DNA from: Sorghum bicolor
Taxonomy: Eukaryota; Streptophyta; Magnoliopsida; Poales; Poaceae
Assembly: GCF_000003195.3 (NCBI RefSeq)
Contig: NW_018396409.1
Location: 325,018 to 389,017 of the forward strand
Direction of reading: 5' to 3'
DNA length: 64,000 nt
The translations under genes and the position numbers were made by a program. The notes under the pieces were generated by a model. That model made no database searches. It worked only from the letters and a program-made list of their open reading frames with translations, and had not been told where the DNA came from. Below, in pieces: positions 10,613 through 22,852 of this stretch (within the stretch, counting starts at the first letter, position 1; each line of letters opens with the position of its first letter).

Positions 10613-11657
10613 TGTCGAGGGTATCAACAAGGGGTATCCTCACCAATGCATAAAACAAGGTTATCCGTACGTAGGACGAGGCCCTCGATTCGACGCTCCA
10701 TCCGTACGTATGCGCAGCCATCGACGGCCACAGCCTCGAAGACGGAAATAGCGTCGAGCGAATTAATCAGGCATCGAGCTCTGGTTACCATCGAATACGG
10801 AGCAGGCTCACGCGAACCGGGAGGCGTCGAGCGCAAGGACGCCGCCCGCCGCCTGACGCGCGCACGCGAGCCGGGGCATTAAATGCGCCTGATGCTTCCC
10901 CACCTAACACACGGGTCACGGGAGGCGTGATAGGGAACAGGCATCCGTCCCATCGATCTTTTTGCAGCCTTCCCCACCAAACAGCCCAGGGCGTGTCAGG
11001 ACGTGGAAAACAGAGATGGCACGTCTAATCAAGACACCCTCGAGGTAGCCAAGGTCAGCGCTCCGACATCAGGACGACGTACGGCGTCCGACCCTCGACT
11101 TAACGTGGTTCCTTCCTGGGGACGGGTTGGACGTCGACTGGCCACGCCGCAACCACTCCGCCGGATTTGCCGCCAAACCGTACGAGCGTGCGACCGTTGA
11201 ACCAGTACAAGACGGCGCGCAGAGCAGAATGCAGGGGCACGCGTAATCATCACCAGGCTATTAAGACGGGACGGCTCGAGGCCATGCCGGTACGGAAGCC
11301 TCGAGTAGGTCAGCGCTCCATACTGCTATCGACTCCTTTTCTGACACCTATACATGTACCCTGGGTCTCTCCTTGGAACTATAGAAGGAGGGACTCAGGA
11401 ATAGAACACACGGGACATCACCACACAATACTACACACATACGCAGTAGAACACACATACCACACCACGCCTGTATTCACCCCTGTACAAGCACTTAGGT
11501 GCAAGATAATACAAATCTCTCTCCCCCGCTGGACGTAGGGCCTTCTCTTGCCCGAACCAGGATAAATCTCTGTGTCTTCTTGCATCACCATCTGGAAAAG
11601 GGAGCACGCATACAAATTTACACATTGGTGTGACCCCCCGTGGGGAAAACGCCGACA
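10613..11657 (+). repeat. 5' LTR of Tat copy 2
   Basis: It begins TGTCGAGGGTATC and ends CGCCGACA. It is 1045 bp, the same length as the 3' LTR. The TATA position (11380-11388) reads TATAGAAGG, whereas the 3' LTR and the LTRs of copies 1 and 3 read TATAAAAGG. Since the 5' LTR drives the element, this substitution may weaken transcription (inference). Confidence 0.95.
11380..11388 (+). promoter_or_regulatory. Altered TATA box in the 5' LTR
   Basis: TATAGAAGG stands where the other three complete family LTRs in the window have TATAAAAGG (24299-24307 on +; 5615-5623 and 32281-32289 on the minus strand). The TATA assignment rests on motif and conservation only. Confidence 0.65.
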
Positions 11658-11658
11658 G

Positions 11659-11677
11659 TTGGCGCGCCAGGTAGGGG
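11659..11677 (+). other. Primer binding site, copy 2
   Basis: TTGGCGCGCCAGGTAGGGG starts two bases after the 5' LTR end and is shared with copy 1. The tRNA was not assigned. Confidence 0.7.
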
Positions 11678-11715
11678 ATCTGTGTGTTTTTCATCGATTT
11701 CCCACTCCTTTCCAG

Positions 11716-14700
11716 ATGGCTACTCTCGCTTCGCCGATTCCGCGCTCCACGGTGATTTGGTTTGGGAGTCTCGTGTTCATGTCTATGGGCTCCGGCTACG
11801 ACATGATCTTGCTCTCAGTCAGAGGACCAGGAGGAGCCCGCGTTGCGCCCGCACGGTTGAGGGCCCCGAGACGCCCTCACCACCACGCCTCCCCGCCTAA
11901 GAAGAGGCGCGGACAGCACCACCGCGGCCCCTCTGCTTCATCACGACCAACAACTCGTGCGAAGCAGGAAGCGGGCCACAAGTCGGCAGCACCATGTGTC
12001 GAAGCAACGAGCGCGACGGCTCAGCACCGCACAACAACGAGAGGGGACGCATCCCACGCGCTCTCCCCCACCACTGCTAGGCTGCTTCCACACGGGTTGT
12101 TCACTCCAAGAAGGGCACAGCCATTCGGATTGGATAACGCCGCGGCGTCGCTCGCCAGGGCGATATGCCCAAACGACCAGACGTACGTGGAAAGACCAAT
12201 GGTCCTCCCACATGACACTGAAGCGCTGCGGCCGGCGTCCGAGCTGCCGGATCTTTCCCGGGTACGAGGCCTCCGTCGTCTAGGCCCCGGACGATACACG
12301 ATCACCTCACTCAGGCAGCAGCTGCTGGAGGAGGGACGTGGATGTTTCTACGCCGCCGAACCGGACTCCGACTCCGAAACTAATAGCTACGACCCTACAA
12401 GGGAATGCTATCACATCGACGGGGCGGTAGAAACTACCGACGAGACGCGAGATGCTGCTGCGGGCGGTCGGGCCCCCGCGGCACGAGAAGACCCCAGGAC
12501 GCCTGGGAACGACGGGCAGGTCGACCCCCCTCCACAAGAAGACAAGGCTGCACAGCTAGCGCAGCTGCGAGAGCTCAAGATGAAGCTTGACGAAGACCGA
12601 GAGCGCCTCGTCCTGCTTGAGCAAATCCTTGAGCAAGACTTGCCATATCCGCCGGGCGGAAGTGTCCGCAGGCGTGCTCGAGAGGTGCATCGACAAATCG
12701 TCGGAGACGCAGAGCCAGAGCAGCCTGTCAGCCGCTTCCCTCGAGCAGGCCAAAACGTAGTGGCGGCGACGATGCTGCTGCGCAACAAGCCAGAGCCGTC
12801 GAACTCCCAGGCTCGACGCATTCGAGACGAGGTACAGACCCTGCTCCAGGTGGCGGCAGTTCAACAAGCCGAAAGCTCAGCTTCTCGACGACGAGGAGCT
12901 GCCACTGAAAAGCATGACGAGCAGCCTCAAAATGAAAAGGAGGTGTCAGTCCATCAACAGCCTCCACCTCGAGGCAGAAAGACCACTCTCGTTCTCCCCG
13001 TCGACAATCAGCGCCGACACGACGCGCGGCATGACATCGAAGAGAATCGACGCCGTCGGCACGGAGACGCGGAAGAGCGCGGTTACAGCGCACATCGCGG
13101 TGGGAGGTACGACAGCGACGAAGATCGGGTGGCCCCCGAGCCACCGGGCCCACGAGTGTTCAGCAGGGCGATCCGTAGCACGCCCCTGCCCAGTCCGTTC
13201 CGACCCCCGACCAGCATCGCAAAGTACAATGGTGAGACCAAACCAGAATTATGGCTGGCCGATTTTAGGCTGGACTGTCAGTTAGGTGGTGCTCGAGGTG
13301 ATGATCGAGCCATTATTAGACAGCTACCCCTATTCCTCTCCGACACCGCCCGCCGATGGCTCGAGGAACTCCCAGCTGATCAGATCCACAACTGGGTTGA
13401 TCTGGTCAGGGTTTTCGAGGGTAATTTCAAAGGGACCTACATACGGCCCGGGAACTCGTGGGACCTCAGCAAATGCAAACAGAAGTCAGGAGAAACACTT
13501 CGAGAGTATGCTCGACGCTTCTCAAAGCAGCGCACCGAGCTGCCGCACATCCCTGACCACGACGTCATCTTGGCGTTTGTCTCTGGCACCACCAGTATAG
13601 ACTTGGTGCGGGAATTAGGTCGTAATCGACCTCAGACCGTCGACGAGCTGATGGACGTAGTAGCCAACTACGCAGCAGGGGAGGAGGCAGTCGGCGCCTT
13701 CTTCAGCTCTGAAGGAAGAAAAGGCAAGCAGCCCATCGATGAAGATGGGACCCCCAGTCGAGGCCTCAAGAAGAATAAAAAGAAGCAGAAAGCACGGCAG
13801 TCCCTGCGGGAGGATTCCGACGATAATCTTGTCGCCGCCATGGAGCGAAAGAAACCTCGAGGCCCTCCGGATGGAGGCATCTTCGACAAGATGCTACAAG
13901 AGCCGTGCCCTTACCATAAGGGAGGCGCCAACCACAAGCTCAAGGACTGTCGTATGCTGAAAAAGCATTTCGACGGTCTAGGGTTCAAGAAAGATGCGCG
14001 TGACGACTCCAAGAAAGAGAAAGGCGGCAACGAGGAGGACAACAAAGACGACGATGGCTTCCCCGCCGTCCACGACTGCTACATGATCTACGGTGGGCCC
14101 TCGACTCACTTAACCACGAGGCAGCGCAAAAGGGAGCATCGCGAGGTCTTCGCGGCAAGAATGGTGATGCCCCAGTACCTCAGCTGGTCAAGCACTCCCA
14201 TCACTTTCGATCGAGAGGACCACCCCGACAAGGTAGTCGCCCCAGGTGTCTACCCGCTCGTCGTCGACCCGATCATCGTCAACACACGGCTCTCAAAAGT
14301 GCTGATGGATGGTGGCAGCAGCCTCAACATCATCTACCTCGAGACCCTCGACCTCCTCGGCATAGATAGAGGGAAGCTCCAACCAAGCGCCGGCGGTTTT
14401 CATGGCGTCGTGCCAGGGAAAAAGGCGCTGCCAGTAGGTCGAATCGACTTACCGGTCTGCTTTGGCACAGCGGCCAACTTCAGGAAGGAGACCCTCACTT
14501 TGAAGTGGTTGGATTCCGAGGCACGTACCACGCCATCATCGGACGCCCGGGCTACGCCAAGTTCATGGCTATACCCAACTACACTTACTTGAAGCTGAAG
14601 ATGCCCGGTCCCAAAGGCGTCATCACCGTCAGCTCCTCCTTCGAGCACGTGTACGAGTGCGACGTCGAGTGCGTCGAGTATGGGGAGGCGGTCGAAAACT

Positions 14701-14867
14701 CCACCGAGCTCGTCGCGAAGCTCGAGGTCCTGGCCGCTGAGGCTCTAGAGCCCAAGCGCCACGCGGGCAGCTTCGAGGCGGCAGAAGGAACCAAGAAGAT
14801 CCCACTCGACCCCAACAACTCTGACGGCAAGGTGCTGACGATCAGCGCCGACCTCGACCCCAAATAG
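11716..14867 (+). pseudogene. gag: Gag-protease of Tat copy 2 (one frameshift)
   Basis: The ATG at 11716 (MATLASPIPRST) is the first ATG in this frame after the primer site and matches copy 1. The protein begins with a poorly conserved basic region. It continues through a charged, possibly coiled-coil stretch (QLRELKMKLDEDRERLVLLEQ) and a capsid-like domain (PELWLADFRLDCQLGG). A CCHC-like knuckle follows at about residues 731-745 (CPYHKGGANHKLKDC), then a retropepsin with MDGGSSLN, the catalytic Asp being residue 865 (14308). Relative to copy 1, one base is missing at about 14498-14502, so the frame is lost inside protease and resumes in the +1-shifted frame to TAG 14865-14867. Gag packages element RNA; protease cuts the polyprotein. 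Confidence 0.9.
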
Positions 14868-17800
14868 GAAGCTGTGCTCGTTGACTTTCTCCGTGCAAAT
14901 GCCGACATGTTTGCATGGAGTCCCTCGGACATGCCAGGCATACCGAGGGAAGTCGCCGAGCACTCCTTGGAGATTCGAGCCGGTTCCAAGCTAGTGAAGC
15001 AGCGGTTGCGCCGATTCGACGAGGAGAAGCGCAAGATCATTGGCGAGGAAGTCCACAAGCTTTTGACGGCTGGATTCATCAAGGAGGTTCATCATCCCGA
15101 TTGGTTAGCAAACCCTGTATTAGTTAAGAAAAAGAATGGGAAAATAAGGATGTGTGTCGATTATACTAGTCTAAATAAAGCATGTCCAAAAGTTCCTTTT
15201 CCATTGCCACGTATTGATCAGATTGTCGATTCTACCGCGGGATGTGAAACCCTTTCTTTCCTTGATGCGTATTCTGGTTACCACCAAATAAAAATGAAGG
15301 AGTCCGACCAGCTCGCGACCTCTTTCATCACGCCTTTTGGGATGTATTGCTATGTGACCATGCTGTTTGGGCTTCGAAACGCGGGAGCTACATACCAACG
15401 TTGCATGCTCCACGTTTTTGGTGACCACATAGGGTCGACAGTCGAGGCCTATGTCGATGACATTGTCGTCAAGTCAAAGCGGCGAGGGGACCTGATCCAG
15501 GACCTCGAGATCGCTTTTAGCTGTTTACGCACCAACCAGATCAAGCTCAATCCCGAGAAGTGCGTTTTCGGCGTGCCTCGAGGCATGCTTTTGGGCTACA
15601 TTGTTTCGCAGCGCGGCATCGAGGCCAACCCCGAGAAAGTCTCGGCCATCACGAGAATGGGGCCGATTCAGGACATCAAGGGTGTGCAGAGAGTCACGGG
15701 ATGCCTGGCGGCTCTAAGCTGTTTTATCTCGAGACTAGGAGAAAAGGCGTTACCATTGTATCGACTTCTGAAGAAGGTCGAGCGTTTTTCTTGGACCCCC
15801 GAGGCCGAGGAAGCGCTCGAAAAACTGAAGAAGACGCTGACCTCAGCACCAGTCCTGGTCCCACCTCGACCTGCAGAACCGCTGCTCCTCTACGTTGCGT
15901 CGACGACCCAGGTCGTCAGCGCAGCGGTGGTGGTCGAAAGGCAGGAGGAGGGAAATGCGCTACCAGTCCAGAGGCCAGTCCATTTCGTCAGTGAGGTGCT
16001 TTCGGAGACCAAGGCACGTTATCCCCAAATCCAGAAGCTGATCTATGCCGTAATCCTTGCCCGCCGTAAGCTGCAACACTACTTTCTTGGCCACCCCATC
16101 ACGGTGGTCTCGTCTTTCCCCTTAGGCGAAATAATCCAGAGCAAAGAGGCCACGGGAAGAATAGCAAAATGGTCGGTCGAGCTCATGAGTGAGACTCTCA
16201 CTTATGCGCCTCGCAAGGCCATCAAATCGCAGGCCCTGGTAGACTTCGTCGCGGAATGGACAGACTCCCAGCTTCCCCCGACTCAGGTCCAGGCGGAGCT
16301 GTGGACGATGTATTTTGATGGGTCACTCATGAAAACAGGGGCCGGGGCCGGCCTGCTGTTCATCTCACCCTTAGGCGTCCACATGAGGTATGTAATCAGG
16401 ATTCATTTTGCCGCGTCTAACAATGTCGCAGAATACGAGGCCCTCGTCAATGGTCTCAAGATTGCCATCGAGTTAGGAGTCCGACGCCTCGACGTCCGAG
16501 GTGACTTCCAACTCGTCATCGACCAAGTAATGAAAACCTCGAGCTGCCACGACCCGAAAATGGAGGCGTACTACAAAGAGGTCCGTCGACTCGAGGACAA
16601 ATTTCATGGTCTCAAGCTTGTCCATGTCGCCCGACGCTACAACGAGGCAGCCGACGAACTCGCCAAGATCGCATCAACTCGAAGCACGGTGCCGCCTGAC
16701 GCGTTCTCGAGAGATCTCCACGAGCCATCCGTCGACTTAGGCTCGGGGGCTGGCATCGACGCTGCTCCTGCCCAGCCAACCAACACCGTCGACACACTCT
16801 TGATGGCGGCTGAAGTGATGGAGGTAGAACGGCAGCCTGGTCGACCATTCGACTGGCGCGCACCATACCTCGACTGCCTCATCCGCGGCGAACTGCCAGA
16901 AGATCGGTCAGAGGCCCGTCGTATCGCTCGACGGGCCAAGTCATATGTGATCTATGGCGAAGACAATGAGCTATATCGACGAAGCCCGACGGGGGTCTTA
17001 CAGCGTTGCATCACCGTGGAAGAAGGCCGAAAACTCCTCGAGGACCTACACTCGGGGGCTTGCGGCCACCATGCTGGTCCACGGACGCTCGTAGGAAACG
17101 CTTTTCGACAAGGTTTCTACTGGCCGACGGCCGTGGCAGATGCCATCGAGCTCGTACGCTCGTGTCACGGGTGCCAGTTCTACGCCAAGCAGACGCACCT
17201 GCCCGCCCACGCTCTTCAGATGATCCCCATCACCTGGCCGTTTGCGGTGTGGGGGCTCGATTTAGTAGGACCTCTACAAAAGGCGAAAGGAGGGTACACC
17301 CACTTGCTGGTGGCCATTGACAAATTCTCCAAATGGATCGAGGCTCGACCCATCACCAACATCCGCTCCGAGCAGGCCGTCCTTTTCTTCACCGACATAA
17401 TCCATCGATTTGGGATTCCCAACGTCATCATCACCGACAACGGCACTCAGTTCACCGGCAAAAAGTTCTTGGACTTCTGCGATCAGCATCACATCCGTGT
17501 GAACTGGTCTGCAGTAGCCCACCCTCGAACTAACGGCCAGGTCGAGCGTGCCAACGGCATGATTTTGCAAGGACTCAAGCCAAGGATCTACAATCGTTTG
17601 AAGAAATTCGGCAAGAAATGGGTCGAGGAGCTTTCCTCGGTCCTATGGAGTCTAAGGACAACACCAAGCAGGGCCACAAAGTACACCCCATTCTTCATGG
17701 TCTACGGCTCCGAGGCTGTCCTCCCCACAGACCTCGAGTATGGGTCACCTCGACTCAAGGCGTACAATGAGCAATCCAATAAGGAGACTCAAGAAAACGC

Positions 17801-18095
17801 GGTCGACCAACTCGAGGAGGCTCGAGACATGGCCCTCCTCAACTCCGTCAGATATCAGCAGAAACTTCGACTCTACCACGACAAGCACGTGCGCAAGAGG
17901 GACCTCAACGTGGGCGACCTTGTCCTACGACGCCGGCAAAGCAATCAAGGATGCCACAAGCTGACTCCACCTTGGGAATGGCCGTATGTGGTGGCCGAGG
18001 TCCCGAAGCCGGGAACGTACAAGTTGGCAGACGAGAAGGGGGCAGTCTTCACCAACGCATGGAACATCGAACAGCTACGTCGATTCTACCCCTAG
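14868..18095 (+). CDS. pol: Pol: RT, RNase H, archaeal-type RNase H and integrase (open)
   Basis: It continues in frame after the TAG at 14865-14867 and is open for 1075 codons. RT carries YVDDIVVKS (Tyr codon at 15450, about residue 195). A degenerate RNase H is followed by a second, archaeal-type RNase H with a D-E-D-D set (FDGS near residue 484; NVAEYEAL; RGD; NEAADELA). Integrase has the HHCC zinc region (first His near residue 728; CHGC later) and a DD35E triad at about residues 798, 857 and 893 (GLDLVGP, TDNGTQF, NGQVERANG). There is no chromodomain. Two changes in conserved blocks stand out against the sister copies: MPFGL is MLFGL in RT, and the GPY block reads WPY at residue 1038. 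How RT is translated past the TAG is unknown. Confidence 0.93.
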   Translation, partial: EAVLVDFLRANADMFAWSPSDMPGIPREVAEHSLEIRAGSKLVKQRLRRFDEEKRKIIGEEVHKLLTAGFIKEVHHPDWLANPVLVKKKNGKIRMCVDYTSLNKACPKVPFPLPRIDQIVDSTAGCETLSFLDAYSGYHQIKMKESDQLATSFITPFGMYCYVTMLFGLRNAGATYQRCMLHVFGDHIGSTVEAYVDDIVVKSKRRGDLIQDLEIAFSCLRTNQIKLNPEKCVFGVPRGMLLGYIVSQRGIEANPEKVSAITRMGPIQDIKGVQRVTGCLAALSCFISRLGEKALPLYRLLKKVERFSWTPEAEEALEKLKKTLTSAPVLVPPRPAEPLLLYVASTTQVVSAAVVVERQEEGNALPVQRPVHFVSEVLSETKARYPQIQKLIYAVILARRKLQHYFLGHPITVVSSFPLGEIIQSKEATGRIAKWSVELMSETLTYAPRKAIKSQALVDFVAEWTDSQLPPTQVQAELWTMYFDGSLMKTGAGAGLLFISPLGVHMRYVIRIHFAASNNVAEYEALVNGLKIAIELGVRRLDVRGDFQLVIDQVMKTSSCHDPKMEAYYKEVRRLEDKFHGLKLVHVARRYNEAADELAKIASTRSTVPPDAFSRDLHEPSVDLGSGAGIDAAPAQPTNTVDTLLMAAEVMEVERQPGRPFDWRAPYLDCLIRGELPEDRSEARRIARRAKSYVIYGEDNELYRRSPTGVLQRCITVEEGRKLLEDLHSGACGHHAGPRTLVGNAFRQGFYWPTAVADAIELVRSCHGCQFYAKQTHLPAHALQMIPITWPFAVWGLDLVGPLQKAKGGYTHLLVAIDKFSKWIEARPITNIRSEQAVLFFTDIIHRFGIPNVIITDNGTQFTGKKFLDFCDQHHIRVNWSAVAHPRTNGQVERANGMILQGLKPRIYNRLKKFGKKWVEELSSVLWSLRTTPSRATKYTPFFMVYGSEAVLPTDLEYGSPRLKAYNEQSNKETQENAVDQLEEARDMALLNSVRYQQKLRLYHDKHVRKRDLNVGDLVLRRRQSNQGCHKLTPPWEWPYVVAEVPKPGTYKLADEKGAVFTNAWNIEQLRRFYP

Positions 18096-18640
18096 AAGTT
18101 CTAAACTTATGTTCCTACGTACATTTTGTACCAAGACTGAATGAATAAATAAAGTCTTTCCCTCGAGCAACTTCTTTTTGTGCCAAAAGATTTACAAGTC
18201 ATAATCTCGACGTTAGAAGGGGGTGCCGACTATGACCCATCATAGTCAACACCCCCTCGGGGGCTACCAGGGGGACGACCCCCCCCCCCGCGTCGAAAAA
18301 GCCAAGAAATTTTCTTTTCTTACTTAGTAAACCTTACACGGTTCGAGTAGCTAAGGCGCCTCGAGCCCCTCAAAGGCCGAGGGATAACGAGCCGGAGAAC
18401 TCCCACGCCCCCGGGCTACGGAAACTCTACTCACTTCCTCACCCTCGAGGTGATCGAGGTTGTTTTTGACGAAAGATCGAGCAAGGGATACAAACGTAGG
18501 AACAAAGAGAAACAAAAGAACCTTGAGCGGAAAGACAAATAGGCACTTAACAATCACAAAAAGATACTGTATCACCTAACAGCAGAATTAATAAAGTATC
18601 ATACAAAGGGCCCCAGGCGCCCTGAGCAGGCTCGCAGGCC
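18096..18640. other. Convergent spacer between pol and the antisense gene
   Basis: Pol ends at 18095 on the + strand and the antisense gene ends at 18641 on the minus strand, so their 3' ends face each other. A similar spacer with C/G runs occurs in copy 3 (38335-38883). No coding potential was seen. The 3' ends of both transcripts would lie here (inference). Confidence 0.6.
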
Positions 18641-21600
18641 TCAGTCCGCGGTACGATCCTCACCACCCTCGCCTCCGCCCGAGCCAGCTTCAGGAGGAAG
18701 CACCTCAGGCTCAAAAAGCTTGGCCAGCCTCTCTCCAGGAGCCTCCGCGTCGTCGATCAAGGCGTGGAGCCTCTCTTCGTTCTCCGCGTCGGTCTTGGAG
18801 ATGTCGGTGACGAAGCCGTGGGACACCACCTCCATGTCATAGGAGAAGCCCGAGCAGACAACTGCCATCGCCCGCTTCACCCCGATGTGGAGGGCGTCCC
18901 GCACTCGGTCTCTCAGCGTCGCGCCCAAGTAGCACAGCTGGTGGACCAGTGCGTCGCCTCGAGCTCCCTCCCTCGACTCGTCCATAGGCTCGACCTCCCA
19001 CGAGGTTGAGAGGTCGCTTATCGCCTTCCGCACGCGACGGTTCAAAGCGACCTCCGCCTCGAGCTGGGCCTTAGCATTACGGGCCTCGGCCTGGGCGGCT
19101 AGGAGTTCGTCCTTGAGCCCTGTAAATGCCAATACAAGGAAGCTTTAGGAAAAACTCAAGCACACCTCGAAAAAGAAATTCGACAAAGGAAACATACCTC
19201 TGATGCTCTCCTCCAGGGTCGTGTTCTCGCCGACCAATCTGGTGTTGGCACGCTCGATCTCTCTGTTGGAGCGCGCCAGCTCAGTATTGGCAACGCGGAG
19301 ATCTTCGATCACCTTGCCAGCCTGAGCAATGGCTCCACTCTTCTCCAGCAATTCTCCCTTCAGACGCTCGACGTCGTCAGAGAGACTGCGGGATCGAGCC
19401 CGCTCCGCCTCGAGGTCTTCGAGGGCCTTCTTCTTTACATCCTCAGCAGCACCCCTGGCGACCTCACTGTCCACGTACGCCACTTTCATCTTCTGGAAGG
19501 AGTTGCGGAGGGAGTCCAGGTCGGTCTTGAGAAGGCCCTTCTCCTTGTCCAGGTCTGCAATGACGCTCTTGTAGGACAGGGCCTCCTCCCGGGCTCTGGA
19601 CGCGGCCTCCTCGACCGTAAGAGCCCGCTCCCGCAGCATCGTCGTCTCCTCCTCCGCCCTCCTTGAGGCCTCTCGAGCCTCGACCAAGGCAGCCTCCCTC
19701 GCTTTCTTCTCCTCCCCGAGCGCTATGAGGTCTTTGTAGGCCTGAAGGAGCTTCTCCTGCGACTCGAGGAGTTGATCCTTAAGGAAGGGGAGCTGCTCCC
19801 AGCCGCCTCTCGTGGTGTGAATGAAACTGGACTTGATGCGGGAGGTCTCTTTCATATCCTGCGAACCAAGGGTCGAGCGGTTAGAGCACAAAAACCGAAA
19901 GACTCCATGAGGGTTGAAGATCGAAAAACACTTACGAAATAAGCCGGCCCGAGCCCGTTGTTGATAACGTCTGCGAGGATCCCCACCACGTGCTTCATCC
20001 AAAGGTGGAGCTCCTCGACATGTTCCCACTTCTCCGCCTCCTTTCGATCGTCCAGGAAGATGTTAGGCTCGGACGGGTCGTGGGAGGCCCGGGTGCGGAT
20101 CCGATCGGGGCACCAGTGCTCCATCTCCCGGTCGGCCCGCGCCTTTACGCCACGGATGAGGTCCTCGACGGTCTCAAGGGAACCCCCATGGCGCAGGAAC
20201 AGGTCGACGAGGCATGGGAACCGCCCGTCGTCGTCCACCGTCTTCCAGGTACCGTCCTTGGTTCCCGACGTTCCGATCTCATCCTCCTCAGAAGGAAAAT
20301 GGTCCTCCCACGCCCGACGCTCCCGGAGGAACCCTGGGGCGATCCCGTCCATGCCGTAGATCGTTCTCTTGATCTCGGACTCGGGGTCGGTGGGGGTGCG
20401 CATCATACAGGCAAGCGCCACCACTCCATCCGCTCGCCCCGGCTCTGCCCGGATCGCGGCAGGTGCCCCCAGGAGGAGCCACGCTGGGGTCGGGGGGCCG
20501 TACACCGGCAGATCCTCTTCCTGCTCGCCGGGCCCTTGCGGCTCCGGCGGTACTGGCTGGGCCGGACCTTGGGGCGGGGGCTCGAGCGGTCTCTCCTCTT
20601 GGCCCCCCTGCTGCTGCTGTTGTTGTTGCTGCTGCTGCTGTTGCTGTTGTTGCGCCTCGTGCTCCTGCGGCTCTCGCCCGCGGCCCTGCTCCTGCGGCTG
20701 CCGCGCCGCCTCACGCTCCCGCTCTTCATCTTCCTCCCTCTTCTTCTTCTGCTCCTCGAGGGTGCAGAGGCCGGCGGGCCAAGGAGTCAGCCCCGCGACG
20801 TGAGAGGTCGACGCTTCCTCCTCCATAGGGCGGGCGCCTCCAGGCGTTTTGTTACCATCAGACGTATCACTGATGGTGATGGGTTCCCCCTCGACCCCCA
20901 ATCGAGGAGGCTCGGGGGCTCCCTCCGGCACTTGCGTCTGGGGCGCCTCACCACACGCCGGCAACGACGGGGTAGGCTCGGAACGAGGCGGAGCACTCTC
21001 AGCGCCTCCTGGAGGTTGGAAGTCGGAGGAGCCTACAAAATAAAGAATAAAGGCCGGTGACTATGATGGTTAGTGCAAGAGCATCACAGATCCCAAAGGT
21101 AAGCCACAAACCTAGCTCCTTGGAGGCGGCACCCGCTTTGAGCCTCTTCGCCATGGACGGCTGGGCCTGCTCGAGGGTCCGCTTTAGCCTGAGAAAAGAA
21201 AGAAATGAGTGCGAAAAAGATTAGCATATGAGGAAAGGCGGAAGAGGAGGAAGACAAAAGCCACAACATCGAAAAGGCTTACCCCACAGGGAGAACAACT
21301 CGCCTCCCGCCGCCCCGACCGGTGGGCCTCGAGCCACCCCGCGTCAAGGCTCCAGACCCTTCGAGGGCAGGCGCTGGCCCAGGCGCGTCAGTTCCCTCCT
21401 GGCGGGCGCCGGGACTGGCGCTCCTGCGACCGGCCTCTCCTTTGTCGGAGGCCGCAGCACGACCACGAGTCAGTGGCCCCGTCGCCTGGGACCTAGCGTG
21501 GCCACCCGTCTTGGGCACGGGAGGAGGGCGCGGGGCGACCTGACCAGCCGCGGGCGCAGGAGGGGTGTCGGCGCGCGGACGGTGGGATCCGCCTGGACCC

Positions 21601-22852
21601 CCCGTCGGAACTTCCGTCCGAGGAGCGTCGACATCACCTCGAGGTGGACCCTCGAGGATTCGGTCAAGGCGTGACGCCATCCCCTCGGAATCGTCGCTGT
21701 CGTCGTCGTCGTCATCATCGTCGTTGGGGGATTCTTCCTCAGGCTCCCCCCTCTGCCTAGATTTGGCTCGATGCGCCTCTAACGCTTGACGGTCGAGGTT
21801 CTTCTTCTTCTCCCCCTTCTTGGCAGAGTCCTTGGCGGACTTTAGCTTTTCAGCAGATTGGCGCCGTTTGTCGCGATCGACCTCGTCCTCCTTTACCGGA
21901 GGCCTCGAGGACCGGACGTCAATCCGTCCCTATCGAAATAAAGGCAGACTTAGAAAAGAAAAAGAGAGGGGAAGAAAAGAAACCCAGAATCGAGGCTACG
22001 TGCATGGAGAAAACATACCAGATCGATCAAGCCAGCATCTGGCCCCATGGGGAAGCCGTTAATGTGCTCCGGCTGAAAATCACCGGCAATTGCAGCCCTG
22101 ACTCGGGCCGCGACTTCGTCATCCGCCGGAGCCTCGTTGGACATCCGGCACGCCTCGAGGTCTCGAGATGAGACGCCAGGGCCCATCTCATCCATCCTCA
22201 ACGACCGAGACATCAAAGGGAGAACTCTCCGGTGATGGACGGCCGAGAGGACGAGGGCGGCGGTCAAGCCTTCCGAGCGCAGCTTCTTCATGGCGTCGAG
22301 GAGGGGGTCGAGCCGAGATTGATGAGCTTGGACGACGCTGTATGTCCAATCCGCTGGACGCTCCATGATCAGACGGCCCGAGTAGGAAGGTAGGAGGTTG
22401 TCGTCGTTCCGCAGGTAAAACCACTGGGAGTCCCAGCCGGCGTGGTTGGTCGATAACCCTATCGGGATGTACTCCCGTGGCCTGTCCGTCTTCCCCGTCT
22501 TCTGCACAAGGTTGAGGCATCCCGCCCGCACGGGCTTCCTTACGCCCGTGGTTCCGGTGGGGGCATGGAAAAGCTCGCCCCTGTAGAGGTGGAGCCACAG
22601 CTCCTAGTGCGGCATCATCCCCAAGTAGCCCTCACACACGGCGGCGAAGACCGCCGTGACGGTGATGGCGTTCGGGGAGAAGTGCTGGAGCTCCACCCCA
22701 TAGTGGAAGCAGAGGGCTCGCATGAAGCGGCTAGGGGGCGCGCTCAGGCCGTGGCGGTGGAACTTGGCGAACGACACCACATAGCCCTCGGGCGGCTGGG
22801 GCTCCCTGTGATTCGCCGGCGGCGCGATCCACTCTGGCGCTCCGAATTCCAC
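18641..22852 (-). pseudogene. Antisense gene of the Tat element, six exons, 5' end deleted
   Basis: Minus-strand exons by GT-AG boundaries and match to copy 3: 22852-22019 (start missing), 21929-21283, 21188-21112, 21032-19936, 19858-19198, 19119-18641. Reading frames join correctly at every junction. Exon 1 encodes a domain I recognise as the 'putative gypsy-type transposon' family (Transposase_28, PF04195 from memory): VVSFAKFHRHGLSAPPSRF then SQWFYLRNDDNLLPSY. Exon 2 is basic then acidic (poly-Asp) and Pro-rich. Exon 4 has a Gln-rich run. Exons 5-6 are heptad-rich and probably coiled coil. A TGG-to-TAG stop lies at 22601-22603, and about 355 bp with promoter and ATG, present in copy 3, are absent. 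Antisense extra ORFs are reported for Tat elements; the function is not known to me. Confidence 0.82.

Noticed and set aside
19990..21060. Long + strand frames rich in Leu or Cys opposite the Gln run
   Set aside because: They are shadows of the CAG/CAA run in the antisense gene exon 4; GC-rich codon bias keeps the opposite strand open.
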